Origin: Salinispirillum marinum
Lineage (GTDB): Bacteria; Pseudomonadota; Gammaproteobacteria; Pseudomonadales; Natronospirillaceae
Direction: 5' to 3' (one strand)
Assembly: GCF_042651565.1 (NCBI RefSeq)
Contig: NZ_JBHSDF010000004.1
DNA: 64,000 nt
Under the pieces are notes generated by a model. That model had not been told where the DNA came from. It made no database searches and saw only the letters and a list, made by a program, of their open reading frames with translations. Both the position numbers and the translations under genes were made by a program. Shown here in pieces: positions 52,708-62,558 of this stretch. Position 1 is the stretch's first letter; every line of letters starts with the position of its first letter.

Positions 52708-53790
52708 CTAGGCATCATTCATCAAAGGCTCGGCATAGGGATAGTCATCGGACTCTAAGCTCTCCTGATAACTCTCCACCCGGTCGGCGGCGATATCCGT
52801 GCGGTAAAACTGGGCAATGTGGTACACAGCATCGCCTTCGTTCACCAGCGGCAGTTTCAGCACACCGATGATGATACCACTGAATGGCGACCAGATTTCT
52901 TCCTCCGACTCACCAAAAGGGTCAGACACCACGCCCAACAGTGTTTGGTCCCGCGTGACCCGAGCACCCTCTTGTACAAAGGCTCGAAATATGCCGCTTT
53001 GCGGTGCCCGAACCCACGCACTCGAACGCGCCATTACAGGGTCAGGCAGCGCAACTCTGCGCGACTTGGGCAACATGCCCAAAGCACGCATCACACGCAC
53101 AATGCCTTCTACCCCACCCCTTATCGAAAGCTCGTCGAAGCGCAACGCTTCGCCCGCTTCATACAATAGAATAGGGATATTCTTCTGATCCGCAGCCTCA
53201 CGCAATGAACCATCACGCAGTGCAGAATTCAGGATGACCGGAGTGCCGAAGGCTTTTGCTAACTCCAAGGTTTCTGGGTCATCTAAATTTGCCCGGATCT
53301 GCGGCAAGTTATAGCGATTAATAGCGCCAGTATGCAGGTCAATACCATGCGTGGACTGATGCACAATCTCCGTCATGAACAAGCGCGCCAAGCGCCCTGC
53401 TAAGGAACCCTTCTGAGATCCGGGAAAACTGCGATTTAGATCACGCCGATCCGGCAAATAACGACTTTGGTTGATGAAGCCATGCAAATTGACAATAGGA
53501 ACGGCCAACAACGTGCCTTTCAAACGTTTCAAAGCCGGGACTTTGAGCAGGCGACGGATGATCTCAACGCCATTAATCTCATCACCATGTATTGCTGCAC
53601 TGATGAACAAAACCGGCCCGGCTTGGCGGCCACACAAGACCTGAATGGGTAAGGTTAATGGGGTGTGGGTGTAAAACTTACCCCCTTCGACATCAATGGT
53701 TTTTCGTTCACCCGGTTTAACTTCTACACCGCCGATGGTGATGCTTTTATTGCGGCGTGGTCGCTCCGCTACGGTCGAACCATTCGCCAT
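52708..53790 (-). CDS. succinylglutamate desuccinylase/aspartoacylase-family protein (RimK-associated)
   Basis: A 360-residue zinc carboxypeptidase-like protein. AAIHGDEINGVEIIRRLL near 66 supplies the zinc ligands His and Glu, DLNRSFPG near 117 the substrate-binding region and THGIDLHTGAINR near 144 another ligand. It overlaps rimK by one base (TAATG). Members of this subgroup travel with rimK and a retropepsin-like protease; their reaction is not established, but removal or recycling of glutamyl modifications is a plausible role. It is not likely to be DoeB, since it lies 34 kb from the ectoine genes. Confidence 0.8.
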   Translation of the reverse strand: MANGSTVAERPRRNKSITIGGVEVKPGERKTIDVEGGKFYTHTPLTLPIQVLCGRQAGPVLFISAAIHGDEINGVEIIRRLLKVPALKRLKGTLLAVPIVNLHGFINQSRYLPDRRDLNRSFPGSQKGSLAGRLARLFMTEIVHQSTHGIDLHTGAINRYNLPQIRANLDDPETLELAKAFGTPVILNSALRDGSLREAADQKNIPILLYEAGEALRFDELSIRGGVEGIVRVMRALGMLPKSRRVALPDPVMARSSAWVRAPQSGIFRAFVQEGARVTRDQTLLGVVSDPFGESEEEIWSPFSGIIIGVLKLPLVNEGDAVYHIAQFYRTDIAADRVESYQESLESDDYPYAEPLMNDA

Positions 53791-54695
53791 TAACCATGCC
53801 CCTTGGTTTGCGTGCGGTTGGGCTTTGCATTTTTCTCGATAAAATCAATGATCATATCCGCCACATCTTTCCCTGACGCGTTTTCGATGCCCTCTAAGCC
53901 GGGAGAAGAATTTACTTCCATGACCACAGAGCCATGATTCGAACGCAATAAATCGACACCACAGACATTCAAGCCCATTACCTTGGCCGCACGAATAGCG
54001 GTAGCACGCTCCTCCGGCGTAATACGGCACAAGGCAGCGGTGCCACCACGGTGCAAATTAGACCGGAACTCGCCTTCTTTCGCCTGACGTTTCATGGCTG
54101 CAACCACTTTACCACCCACCACAAACGCTCGAATATCGGCACCTTTCGCTTCTTTAATAAACTCTTGCACCAGAATATGTTGCTTCAAGCCCATAAAGGC
54201 TTGAATAACACTTTCGGCCGCTTGGTTGGTTTCGGCCAACACCACCCCAACGCCCTGCGTACCTTCTAACAGTTTAATGACGGCAGGCGCGCCGCCAACG
54301 ATGCTCAATAGATCTTCAATATCATCGGGTGAGTGCGCAAAACTGGTGACCGGCAAACCGATGCCGCGACGCGACAATAGCTGTAAGCTGCGCAACTTGT
54401 CACGGGAACGCGAAATGGCCACGGATTCATTTAGCGGGTAGACATTCATCATTTCAAACTGGCGCAAAACCGCCGTGCCATAAAACGTAATCGACGCGCC
54501 AATCCGCGGAATGACGGCGTCAAAATCTTCCAGCAACGCACCTTTATAGTGAATTTGCGGATTGTGCGAGGTGATGTTCATGTAGCACCGCAACGCATCA
54601 ATCACGCGAACTTCATGCCCTCGGTTTGCGGCGGCTTCAACCAAGCGACGGGTAGAATAGAGCTTAGGGTTACGTGACAAAATAGCAATTTTCAT
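53790..54695 (-). CDS. rimK: ATP-grasp ligase RimK (ribosomal protein S6--L-glutamate ligase)
   Basis: A 301-residue ATP-grasp enzyme matching E. coli RimK (300) over its length: MKIAILSRNPKLYSTRRL at the start, MNVYPLNESVAISRSRDKL near 84, KLLEGTQGVGVVLAE near 141 and VVMEVNSSPGLEGIE near 256. RimK adds glutamates to the C-terminus of ribosomal protein S6. It overlaps both neighbours (ATGA with the protease gene, TAATG with the aspartoacylase-like gene). Confidence 0.92.
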   Translation of the reverse strand: MKIAILSRNPKLYSTRRLVEAAANRGHEVRVIDALRCYMNITSHNPQIHYKGALLEDFDAVIPRIGASITFYGTAVLRQFEMMNVYPLNESVAISRSRDKLRSLQLLSRRGIGLPVTSFAHSPDDIEDLLSIVGGAPAVIKLLEGTQGVGVVLAETNQAAESVIQAFMGLKQHILVQEFIKEAKGADIRAFVVGGKVVAAMKRQAKEGEFRSNLHRGGTAALCRITPEERATAIRAAKVMGLNVCGVDLLRSNHGSVVMEVNSSPGLEGIENASGKDVADMIIDFIEKNAKPNRTQTKGHG

Positions 54696-55171
54696 TGGGC
54701 AGCTCCCGCTTCCGCATTGGGTTCAGCATGAGGTTGTAAGGGTTGTAAATACGATGCACTAGGGTCAACCGCAAAACGGTGGCGCAAGGCTTCTCGGCCG
54801 AGCAACATGCGAAACATCATGGTATCTCGGCTGGTGAGTGACAATTCTATGGGGAATCGCATACCGCCGACGATCACATCGGTTTTTATGAAATAGCGTT
54901 CCGACGTGTTGCCACCGGAGTCGGTGACTTCACGCTGGTCGATCACCGGCGCTTCACACCATACTTCGGTATCCAAATCGTGTTGATTTGGGTGTACACC
55001 AAAACGCACCCATTCTTCACCATCACGCTGAAATGCCTCCACTGAGAACGCATGCAAAGCCGACGTACGAGCCCCAGTATCCACTTTGCATTTCAAGGCA
55101 CTCACCCCTAACCGAGGTAGACTTACCCACTCTCTCCAGCCAACCAGCTGTAAATTTTCATCGACCTTCAT
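54692..55171 (-). CDS. rimB: retropepsin-like protease (RimB / PF05618 family)
   Basis: A 159-residue protein with KVDTGARTSALHA near 29-41, the aspartic-protease-like D-T-G signature of the family often annotated as ATP-dependent zinc protease, and MFRMLLGREAL near 119. In Pseudomonas a related RimB antagonises RimK. It is the first gene of the three-gene unit; its stop overlaps the rimK start (ATGA). Confidence 0.82.
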   Translation of the reverse strand: MKVDENLQLVGWREWVSLPRLGVSALKCKVDTGARTSALHAFSVEAFQRDGEEWVRFGVHPNQHDLDTEVWCEAPVIDQREVTDSGGNTSERYFIKTDVIVGGMRFPIELSLTSRDTMMFRMLLGREALRHRFAVDPSASYLQPLQPHAEPNAEAGAAQ

Positions 55172-55361
55172 GTTGTCCCCAAACTATCGAAAAGCCCCTG
55201 TAACCCACGCAGACACTCGGCATCTTCGTATAGATAATGCCATCTACTGATACCAGCATAGACAACAAAGGCGCAGCATGCTTATACGATAATGTAATGC
55301 AAACAGCAGGGTACGGGCTGGAGCGGAGTAGAGCAGATCAAGTGCATGAACTCAATGCTTT

Positions 55362-58300
55362 TCAATCACGCCCATGGTTTGAACGCACCGGGCGCATAAA
55401 CCATGACGATAAACGTAGCACCTGTGCAGTAGCACTTTGAACATAACTGAGCAGACTAGGCACCACCAACAACACCAAGACGGCACCAAAACCGAGCCCG
55501 AAAGCCATAGAGGTCGCCATGCTGCGCACTAATTGCGCTTGCACCGAACTTTCAAACAGAATAGGTACAAGTCCTGATACCGTGGTAAGGGTTGTCAACA
55601 CTACCGGCCGGAAACGTTGGCAACACGCTTCAACGATAGCGACATCGGGTGCGAAGCCTTCTTCCAGCATTTCCCGGTACCGAACAATCAAAACAATGGC
55701 TCCATTGATGACAATTCCAGCCAAACCAAACAAGCCAAAAATAGACAAAAAGGTTAAATCAAAGCCCATGATCCAGTGACCAGCAACAGCACCGGTCATG
55801 GCAAAGGGAATCACTAACATTACCGCGATGGGCCAACTGTACGATTGAAACATCCAGGCCAGAATCAAGTAGATTAAGGCTGCGGCTATGTACCCTGCCA
55901 ATATGAGGTTATCGAGTAACTCCGCCGCATCCTGACCGGTTTGATACTCAACGGACAGATCATATTGACGTAATATCTCCGGCAAGACATCGCGCTGCAG
56001 TTCAGCTTGCAAATCTTGGGAACGGATTTCTTCGCTCAAAGGCTCGGCCGTTACCGTTACCGATTGTTGGCCGTTATACTGGAAAATTGCACTCAGTTCT
56101 TCTCGCACACTGAATCTGGCGAGTTCACTCAAGGGTAGCTGTTGACCGTTCGGAAGCTGAATCATCAACCAATTTACCAGCTCCAGTTTTCCTCGAGCCT
56201 GTTCATCCATCCGAAGTACAACATTCAAGTCCGTACCGTGATACGCATGCCGCTGGATAGTCACACCATCCACCGCTACCGCTATCTGTGCCGCTAGGGC
56301 TTGCTCGGATACCCCTAAAGCACGAGCCCGCGACGTTAGCTGAATATCCATTTGGCGATGAGTTGTTGGCAACGTATCTTCGATGTTGCGCAAATCTCCA
56401 CGCTGCTCCAATTGTGCTTTCAACATTCGACTACCTGCCGCTAACCGCTCGGTATCATCGCCGACCAAGCGGAGACTGATCTCCCGGGAAGACGCACCGC
56501 CACCACTTTCACTTTGAATACGCAGCCGTTCAACCACGGGCGTTCGTTCAACCACAGACTCCCAATAACCCAAGAAATCATGATTGGAAAACTGTCGATC
56601 ATCTCGCACCGGCAATCGCACCATAAAAAAAGCATATGCGTTATCAATATCAAACTCGTAATACTTGTCCTGCACTACCGGTGCGCCATGCCTAGCAGAG
56701 AAGTGCTCGTCCGTTTGCTGGAGTGCCGCATTCATCGTGGCAACGAACTGCTCAATATCTTGCCGAGGGGTGTCGTCCATGAAGTCCACTTCCGCCATTA
56801 CGCGATCATCTTCGATCTCTAAATCCTGTGAAAACTGAACTTGTCCTGAACCAATAAGCCCATTCGCCAGCACGAGTAGCGATATCGCCAATGAAACCGT
56901 AAACATGCGGTACTGCAGAGCGCGCGTTACCAGTGGCCGATAAAAGTCATCGCGCAACACACGCATCCAACGATCCACCGTTTGGCGCAACTGACTTGGC
57001 GCCCGGCCACTGCGCTTGGCGAAGCTGTGGTGCAAATGGCCCGGTAGAATAAGAAAACACTCCACCATAGAAGCGATAATCACCGCGATGATGACCATGG
57101 GAATCGGGCGCAATAGTTCACCAAAAATCCCCGGCACAAACAGCAAGGGAGAAAATGCCGCTACAGTGGTCAACAGGGATGCAAGTACAGGGCTGAACAT
57201 ATGCGTGGCCGCAATCCCGGCCGCTTTGTCATGATCGACACCTTGTTCAATCAATGACTGTGTTTCCTCACCCACGACAATGGCATCATCAACAATAATG
57301 CCCAGCGCCATTAACATGGCGAAAATGGAAAAAAAGTTCAGACTATTCCCAGTGAAATACATCAATGCCATGGTGCCAAAAATCGCCACAGGAATACCCA
57401 TCGCCGTCCAAAAAGCGACGCGCAGATTCAAGAACACAAAGAGCGTTATTAACACGAAGACCAAGCCGAACAAGCCATTGGTCAGCAACAAGTTAATATT
57501 GTCCAAGACGAACTCGGAGGTATCGTAAAACAAGTGAACACCGACACTCCCAGGCAGATCATCAGCGGCTTCATCAAACCATTGCTGGTATATTTCCGCG
57601 GTGCCCAATGTATCCATAGCAGCAGAGCGATTGAGCTGCAGCATCACCACCGGCTGGCCTTCAAAAAACATGCGCAATGCAGGATCGCCCGATGCATCCT
57701 TTAATGTCGCAACATCGCCCAAAGTACGATTCGACCCTAGGGGTAACTGCGCCATTTCAACCGCAGTCAACACGCGCTCACCGCTCACTAAATTACGCCG
57801 AGCGGCTTGATCTCCAGCACTGCCAGCGGCGTACTGGTTATTGATGGAACGGATCCGTTGGGCCAGTTCATCTAAGGTCCAACCATTGTGTTTCAAGGTT
57901 TCAGCCGTTACTTCAACGACCAACTCAGGATCATCAAAGCCGTATACCGTTACGTCGGGAATGCCGCGCTGCTTAAACTCTTGTGTCAAACGATTAACCA
58001 GTGGGCGCAGTTCTTCCAAAACACCGTCATACGTCAAGATAAGCAAGATAACAGGTTCAGAAAAACTGTATTCCCGCACATTCGGCTCTTCAGCAGCGGC
58101 CGGCAAAGCAACTCCATCAACGGTTTTGCGCAGCTCATTCATCGCCCGTTCAAAATCGGCTCCGGCGTTAAAGTACACACTGAGTGCAGACGCACCATCA
58201 CGACTATTGGAGGTTAAGCGATCCACGTCTGGCAAATCGAGAATGGCTTTCTCGAGTGGTCGAGTTACTTGGTCCAAAATGGCTTCTGCTCCCGCTGAAG

Positions 58301-58511
58301 ACCACTCAACGACAACCGCAGCCGCGCCCGGCGTTACATCGGGGAATATTTGTGTGTTTAGGCGAGACATGCCCAAGAAACCCAACAAGATGACGAACAA
58401 CATCATCAAGTTTGCGGCCACCCGATGTCGGGCAAAATAGCTCAGTAACGCGTTGGCGGCAGCCGGTTGACGATATTGCGGCGTATTGGTCTCCATCTTT
58501 GGCGTGCTCAT
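55362..58511 (-). CDS. efflux RND permease (HAE-1/AcrB-like)
   Basis: A 1049-residue inner-membrane pump with the 12-helix RND plan and two large periplasmic loops. GIIVDDAIVVGEE near 410 carries the proton-relay Asp pair of TM4; FGLFGLAGIVINGAIVLI near 950 is the TM10 region. It is nearer to the multidrug or hydrophobic-compound pumps than to the heavy-metal pumps. Its start overlaps the adaptor stop by four bases. No TolC-like outer-membrane gene is in the unit, so it probably borrows a general TolC. Substrate unknown. Confidence 0.88.
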   Translation of the reverse strand: MSTPKMETNTPQYRQPAAANALLSYFARHRVAANLMMLFVILLGFLGMSRLNTQIFPDVTPGAAAVVVEWSSAGAEAILDQVTRPLEKAILDLPDVDRLTSNSRDGASALSVYFNAGADFERAMNELRKTVDGVALPAAAEEPNVREYSFSEPVILLILTYDGVLEELRPLVNRLTQEFKQRGIPDVTVYGFDDPELVVEVTAETLKHNGWTLDELAQRIRSINNQYAAGSAGDQAARRNLVSGERVLTAVEMAQLPLGSNRTLGDVATLKDASGDPALRMFFEGQPVVMLQLNRSAAMDTLGTAEIYQQWFDEAADDLPGSVGVHLFYDTSEFVLDNINLLLTNGLFGLVFVLITLFVFLNLRVAFWTAMGIPVAIFGTMALMYFTGNSLNFFSIFAMLMALGIIVDDAIVVGEETQSLIEQGVDHDKAAGIAATHMFSPVLASLLTTVAAFSPLLFVPGIFGELLRPIPMVIIAVIIASMVECFLILPGHLHHSFAKRSGRAPSQLRQTVDRWMRVLRDDFYRPLVTRALQYRMFTVSLAISLLVLANGLIGSGQVQFSQDLEIEDDRVMAEVDFMDDTPRQDIEQFVATMNAALQQTDEHFSARHGAPVVQDKYYEFDIDNAYAFFMVRLPVRDDRQFSNHDFLGYWESVVERTPVVERLRIQSESGGGASSREISLRLVGDDTERLAAGSRMLKAQLEQRGDLRNIEDTLPTTHRQMDIQLTSRARALGVSEQALAAQIAVAVDGVTIQRHAYHGTDLNVVLRMDEQARGKLELVNWLMIQLPNGQQLPLSELARFSVREELSAIFQYNGQQSVTVTAEPLSEEIRSQDLQAELQRDVLPEILRQYDLSVEYQTGQDAAELLDNLILAGYIAAALIYLILAWMFQSYSWPIAVMLVIPFAMTGAVAGHWIMGFDLTFLSIFGLFGLAGIVINGAIVLIVRYREMLEEGFAPDVAIVEACCQRFRPVVLTTLTTVSGLVPILFESSVQAQLVRSMATSMAFGLGFGAVLVLLVVPSLLSYVQSATAQVLRLSSWFMRPVRSNHGRD

Positions 58512-59740
58512 CGTGTTGCTCCGCCACTGTTTGGCATTGCATATTCACCTTGAACATCCACTGACATTCCCGCCAACACATTGGCAATGCGGGTGACCAG
58601 CACTCGGCTACCCGGCGGGAGGTTCGCAGCATCCGCAAGCCAAAACTCTTGCCCCTCAACTTGCGTAACCCCCAAAATGTTGACGGATGCAGATGCGAGA
58701 CTTCCGTCCTCTGCAACTAAGAATACGCGACCACCGGCATATAGGGCGCTAGACGGCAATAGGAAGGTGTCTGGAATGGCGGGTAAAACGACCCAAGCAC
58801 TTCGTGTATCCCCAGGTACCCAAGCCGATTCCTCAGGCACGCCAAACCATGCATAACGCCCAACCTCACCACTCAATATCGCTCCTGATAATTGCTGCAG
58901 TGAAACAATGCGCCCACCAATAATGGCCTGTACGTCACGGGAAAGATGATTGGGCATGACGACACGCCAAGACAGACTTTCCGGCGCATACAGTGTTACC
59001 AACGACTGCCCTGCAGATACATTCTGTCCGACCATGGCATCCATTCTTGCCACCCGCCCGGTAAAAGGAGCCTCTGGAACCGCTCGGGATAAAACATCTT
59101 GTTGCCGTTCGAGGGCGATGGCGAGGCGGAGACGTTGAGCAGACAGGCTTTCCAGCGCTGAGGCATGGTTATCAATACTGAGTTGTCGCATTCGGACACT
59201 TTGCCTGGCCTGGGTTACTGCCAGTTGAGCCTGTTCCAAAGCGGCTTCAGTACTCACACCGCGCTGCAATAACCCACGTTCGCGCTCAAGCTTTGCTTCA
59301 GCTTGCGCCAACAGTGTTTGCTCATAGGCCAAGAAATCACGATCTGCCGCTTGTTGGTTTTGGGTAGAAAGGACAGTAGCTTCAAAATCCTGTTGGTCGG
59401 CCTGCAAGCTCGCCAATTCCCATCGTGGCGTTTGTGTATTCAGGGCCAACAGCCGCTGTCCAGCCTCAACCATTACACCTTCTGATACATCAACAGACAC
59501 CACGTCGGCGCTATAAGGAGCGTGCACAGTAACTTGCCGTCGTGCCACAACCTCTCCCGTCCACTCCGCCATAGGTGAATGAAGACCTGGTGTTACGGTA
59601 ATAACGTCAACGGATAAGCGCAGCTCCTCTTCCTCGGCCGCCTCTGACGGTGCAGAGTTACTTGTCATGGCTACCGTAGCGGCAATTGCCACAAGCAGTG
59701 GGAGTAGTGCGACGCCAACGCGCAGTAATACCTTTTTCAT
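58508..59740 (-). CDS. efflux RND periplasmic adaptor (membrane fusion protein)
   Basis: A 410-residue protein. An N-terminal signal or anchor (about 5-27) is followed by a lipoyl-like half (EVVARRQVTVHAPYSADVV), a long helical hairpin (about 100-205, rich in Gln and Leu), the second lipoyl half (PEAPFTGRVARMDAMVGQNV) and a beta-barrel domain. No lipobox cysteine is visible, so it is likely anchored by its N-terminal helix. The ATG at 59740 has AGGAA upstream and the stop overlaps the pump gene. Confidence 0.87.
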   Translation of the reverse strand: MKKVLLRVGVALLPLLVAIAATVAMTSNSAPSEAAEEEELRLSVDVITVTPGLHSPMAEWTGEVVARRQVTVHAPYSADVVSVDVSEGVMVEAGQRLLALNTQTPRWELASLQADQQDFEATVLSTQNQQAADRDFLAYEQTLLAQAEAKLERERGLLQRGVSTEAALEQAQLAVTQARQSVRMRQLSIDNHASALESLSAQRLRLAIALERQQDVLSRAVPEAPFTGRVARMDAMVGQNVSAGQSLVTLYAPESLSWRVVMPNHLSRDVQAIIGGRIVSLQQLSGAILSGEVGRYAWFGVPEESAWVPGDTRSAWVVLPAIPDTFLLPSSALYAGGRVFLVAEDGSLASASVNILGVTQVEGQEFWLADAANLPPGSRVLVTRIANVLAGMSVDVQGEYAMPNSGGATR

Positions 59741-59857
59741 AAATATGCATTCCTGTGGCGCCAAACTGAGCACCTAATAAAAGATGACGAGACTGTGCCT
59801 CACCGCATGCTTATAGATGAGTGACAATTATCCGGTTTACGAAATCCTTACAAAGCA

Positions 59858-60841
59858 TCAAAGTAGATCAAGTAAAGGCTCATTGAAGCTCATCTGCAGT
59901 TCCCGCAAATTCTGAATATGCTCGCCCCAGTAGCGTTCCGTACCGAACCAAGGGAAATGCATGGGAAAACTGGGGTCTTGCCAACGACGCCCCAGCCAAG
60001 CGGCGTAGTGCAGGGCACGCAAAGCACGAAGGGGTTCAATGAGTGCCAATTCCCGCCGGTCGAATTCTCGGAATTGTTCATAGCCATCAACAATGGCACT
60101 CAAGCTCAGAGCCTGCTGTGCTCGGTCACCCGAAATCAGCATCCAGAGGTCTTGCATGGCCGGACCACTTCGAGCGTCGTCCAAATCGACAAAATGCGCA
60201 GCCTCATCACGCCACAAAATATTCCCTGGGTGGCAGTCACCGTGCAACCGCAATGTACGCACCGGTATCTCTGCCATGCGCGTTCGAATGTGTTCCACTA
60301 AAGGCAGCGCTATGGCCTCATAAGCCGGTCTTATGGTGCTGGGTATCACATCAGAAGAGAGCAAAAACGCCACACTGTCGGTGCCAAAGGAATCCACCGT
60401 TAACGCCGGTCGAGCAACAAATGGCCGCTGCTCGCCTACCGCATGCAAGCGACCGAGTAAGCGTCCCAAGACTTCAAGGTCATCATCATTTTCAAGATCC
60501 GGTGCCCGCCCACCATAGCGGGGATACACGGCAAACGAAAAGCCCGCATAGTGAAACAATGTCTCACCCTGTGCATTGCACCAAGGTGCAACGACCGGTA
60601 TTTCTAAACTGGCCAGCTCCAAAGCAAACGCATGTTCTTCCCGAATTTGCGCTTCTGTCCACCGATCTGGACGATAAAACTTGGCAATAACCGGTGCCTC
60701 ATCTTCGATGCCAACTTGGTATACCCTATTCTCATAGCTGTTGAGCGGCGCAATGCGTGCATCGGTAAAAAACCCCTGACTATCGATAGCATCGAGTACC
60801 GTGTCTGGGGTCAATGCCGCGTAGGGATGGATTTCAGTCAT
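59858..60841 (-). CDS. srkA: stress response kinase A (SrkA/YihE)
   Basis: A 327-residue choline-kinase-fold protein, the same length as E. coli SrkA (328). FFTDARIAPLNSYENRVYQVG near 24-44 is the N-lobe, LRLHGDCHPGNILW near 196-209 the catalytic loop (Asp and Asn), and HFVDLDDARSGPAMQDLWML near 214-233 the metal-binding loop. YihE/SrkA protects cells against stress-induced death linked to the MazEF pathway in E. coli. The ATG at 60841 was chosen over an upstream TTG at 60859. Confidence 0.9.
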   Translation of the reverse strand: MTEIHPYAALTPDTVLDAIDSQGFFTDARIAPLNSYENRVYQVGIEDEAPVIAKFYRPDRWTEAQIREEHAFALELASLEIPVVAPWCNAQGETLFHYAGFSFAVYPRYGGRAPDLENDDDLEVLGRLLGRLHAVGEQRPFVARPALTVDSFGTDSVAFLLSSDVIPSTIRPAYEAIALPLVEHIRTRMAEIPVRTLRLHGDCHPGNILWRDEAAHFVDLDDARSGPAMQDLWMLISGDRAQQALSLSAIVDGYEQFREFDRRELALIEPLRALRALHYAAWLGRRWQDPSFPMHFPWFGTERYWGEHIQNLRELQMSFNEPLLDLL

Positions 60842-60991
60842 AGGTAGAACGTCCAGCAAATGAATGCCGCGAGATTACGCACTTCAACCAAAAATGCAAA
60901 GCCTGTAAACGCAGGACAGAGGTGGCATAGTCTGCATGACCACTCTATAGTAGTTGGATATTTGCCAAGACACAGCTCGGAGGAGAATGTT

Positions 60992-61909
60992 ATGTCAGGA
61001 TTCAATACAGCGAGTATCGATTGGCTCTGGAACGAATCTAAACAACAACCTCATGTTCGGCATTGGCCTGCGGTTCAACGTGGCATGGTTCATATCCACG
61101 ACGTAACATCCTTGGGCGAACTGAAAAAGCAAGCGGATACCTTTACCACGGCAAATGCATGGGTGGATTTCTATCACAAGACCATGACGCCCGAGCGGCT
61201 CAGTGTCGCTGTGGATACGCTAGCGGACATGATCGACCATGACCGAGGCAATTGCCTAGGTGAACACACCATAATGAAAGGCCATAGCAGCGTGCTGTTC
61301 GCTTTGGCCCGTGGTGAAGTGGTTACCAAGGCGACGATGTCCGCGCGACTCGCAGTATTGGCAACGGGATTGGCGGTACCTGAAAACGCGCCGATCTCGA
61401 CGGTTGAGCGCACACAGCAGCTCAGTGAATTCACCGTAAGTGACCTTCAGCTCCTAGCGGCCCAAGTGGATGGCATACGGAAAAACCAAAAAAAGGCAGA
61501 TCTCGTAAAGGATATCTTGGCCGCTGAGGAGATCGGCGGGCTTGATCTCCCGTTGGGCGACTTAGTTCCGGCACCCAAGGCAACCGAATGGTTAGAACAA
61601 CTGGTCAACCAATATGTACGTGCTCTACACGATGCACTTGCCGACCCGGTCTACCCAACCCAATTTCGCGAAGCCGTGCTACGCCAAGCCAAGTCACAAG
61701 TGACCGTGAATGCCTTGAAGCGCGCCTTGGAAGTCGAATACTGGGATGTGCTTGAACAAGGCATCGAAGATACCCCGGAAGACCCGAGCATCGCGCCCGA
61801 ATCTATATCAATGCGCGACTGGACGCCGCCAGTCGGGCAATCGACCAACGATACACCCTGGATATGGGCCGCGATCGCCTTGGTATTCATATTCTGGATT
61901 ATTCTCTGA
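60992..61909 (+). CDS. tail-anchored protein of unknown function
   Basis: A 305-residue protein. The ATG at 60992 follows GGAGGAG, a strong ribosome-binding site. A long helical cytoplasmic part (about 1-285) contains WVDFYHKTMTPERLSVAVD and a lysine-rich turn (RKNQKKADLVKDILAAEE), and the chain ends in a single membrane helix (WIWAAIALVFIFWIIL). No family is recognised. It is divergent from srkA across 150 bases and 24 bases upstream of the TRIC-family gene. Confidence 0.65.
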   Translation: MSGFNTASIDWLWNESKQQPHVRHWPAVQRGMVHIHDVTSLGELKKQADTFTTANAWVDFYHKTMTPERLSVAVDTLADMIDHDRGNCLGEHTIMKGHSSVLFALARGEVVTKATMSARLAVLATGLAVPENAPISTVERTQQLSEFTVSDLQLLAAQVDGIRKNQKKADLVKDILAAEEIGGLDLPLGDLVPAPKATEWLEQLVNQYVRALHDALADPVYPTQFREAVLRQAKSQVTVNALKRALEVEYWDVLEQGIEDTPEDPSIAPESISMRDWTPPVGQSTNDTPWIWAAIALVFIFWIIL

Positions 61910-61933
61910 CCTGCAACGCAAGTGAGTGTGACC

Positions 61934-62545
61934 ATGGCCTTGCCAGAACTGATCTACGCACTTGAGTTTGTTGGTATTTTGGCATTTGCTATTTCCGGTA
62001 TGTTGGAAGCACAGAATAGAGATATGGACCCCGTAGGTGTGTTTGCCATCGCTTGCATTACCGCATTTGGAGGCGGCACCTTGCGTGATGTGATTCTTGA
62101 CCATCAACCTGTGTACTGGATATCACACCAAGAATTCCCAATTATTATCCTTCTGCTCACTCTGGGGTTTAGCTATATACCTAAACTTCGGGCCATACCA
62201 GCACGCTTTATGGTCTTGCCCGACGCCATCGGGCTAGGAATATTCACCGTATTGGGAACGCAGTTAGCGTTAAAAATGGGGGTGCCTGTTTTCAGCGCCT
62301 GCTTGCTGGGTGTGATTACAGGAACTTTCGGTGGGCTGGCACGCGATATTATATGCAATGAAGTGCCCTTCATTTTCCGGAAAGAACACCTTTATGCTTC
62401 CTGCGCATTGGCAGGTGCACTCACCTTTTGGATGCTTACTTTTTGGTTCACGACCGATGCCGTACCCATTCTCGGCGGCATGAGCGTAACGGTATTGATG
62501 CGTTTACTCTCAGTGTATTTCGACCTGCGTTTACAGCGGCATTAA
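61934..62545 (+). CDS. TRIC-family (UPF0126, YadS/YicG-like) cation channel
   Basis: A 203-residue protein with seven helices in two repeats. GGGTLRDVILDH near 43 and GTFGGLARDII near 130 are the paired glycine-rich motifs of the family; homologues form trimeric potassium-permeable channels. The ATG at 61934 matches the start of family members; a GTG at 61922 is the alternative. Confidence 0.85.
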   Translation: MALPELIYALEFVGILAFAISGMLEAQNRDMDPVGVFAIACITAFGGGTLRDVILDHQPVYWISHQEFPIIILLLTLGFSYIPKLRAIPARFMVLPDAIGLGIFTVLGTQLALKMGVPVFSACLLGVITGTFGGLARDIICNEVPFIFRKEHLYASCALAGALTFWMLTFWFTTDAVPILGGMSVTVLMRLLSVYFDLRLQRH

Positions 62546-62558
62546 AGAGATCATGGCA

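Noticed and set aside
52708..53790. Assignment as DoeB of ectoine degradation
   Set aside because: The fold is right, but the gene is coupled to rimK and 34 kb from the doe genes, which have their own M20 amidohydrolase.
55172..55361. Possible small gene (67-codon frame from 55237)
   Set aside because: No ribosome-binding site and it runs into the 3' end of the RND gene; treated as plain intergenic sequence.
57841..58440. 199-codon plus-strand frame
   Set aside because: Antisense to the RND pump; Ser/Lys-rich translation is typical of a shadow frame.
60043..60690. 215-codon plus-strand frame
   Set aside because: Antisense to srkA; the protein is rich in Pro, Gln and His without any motif.
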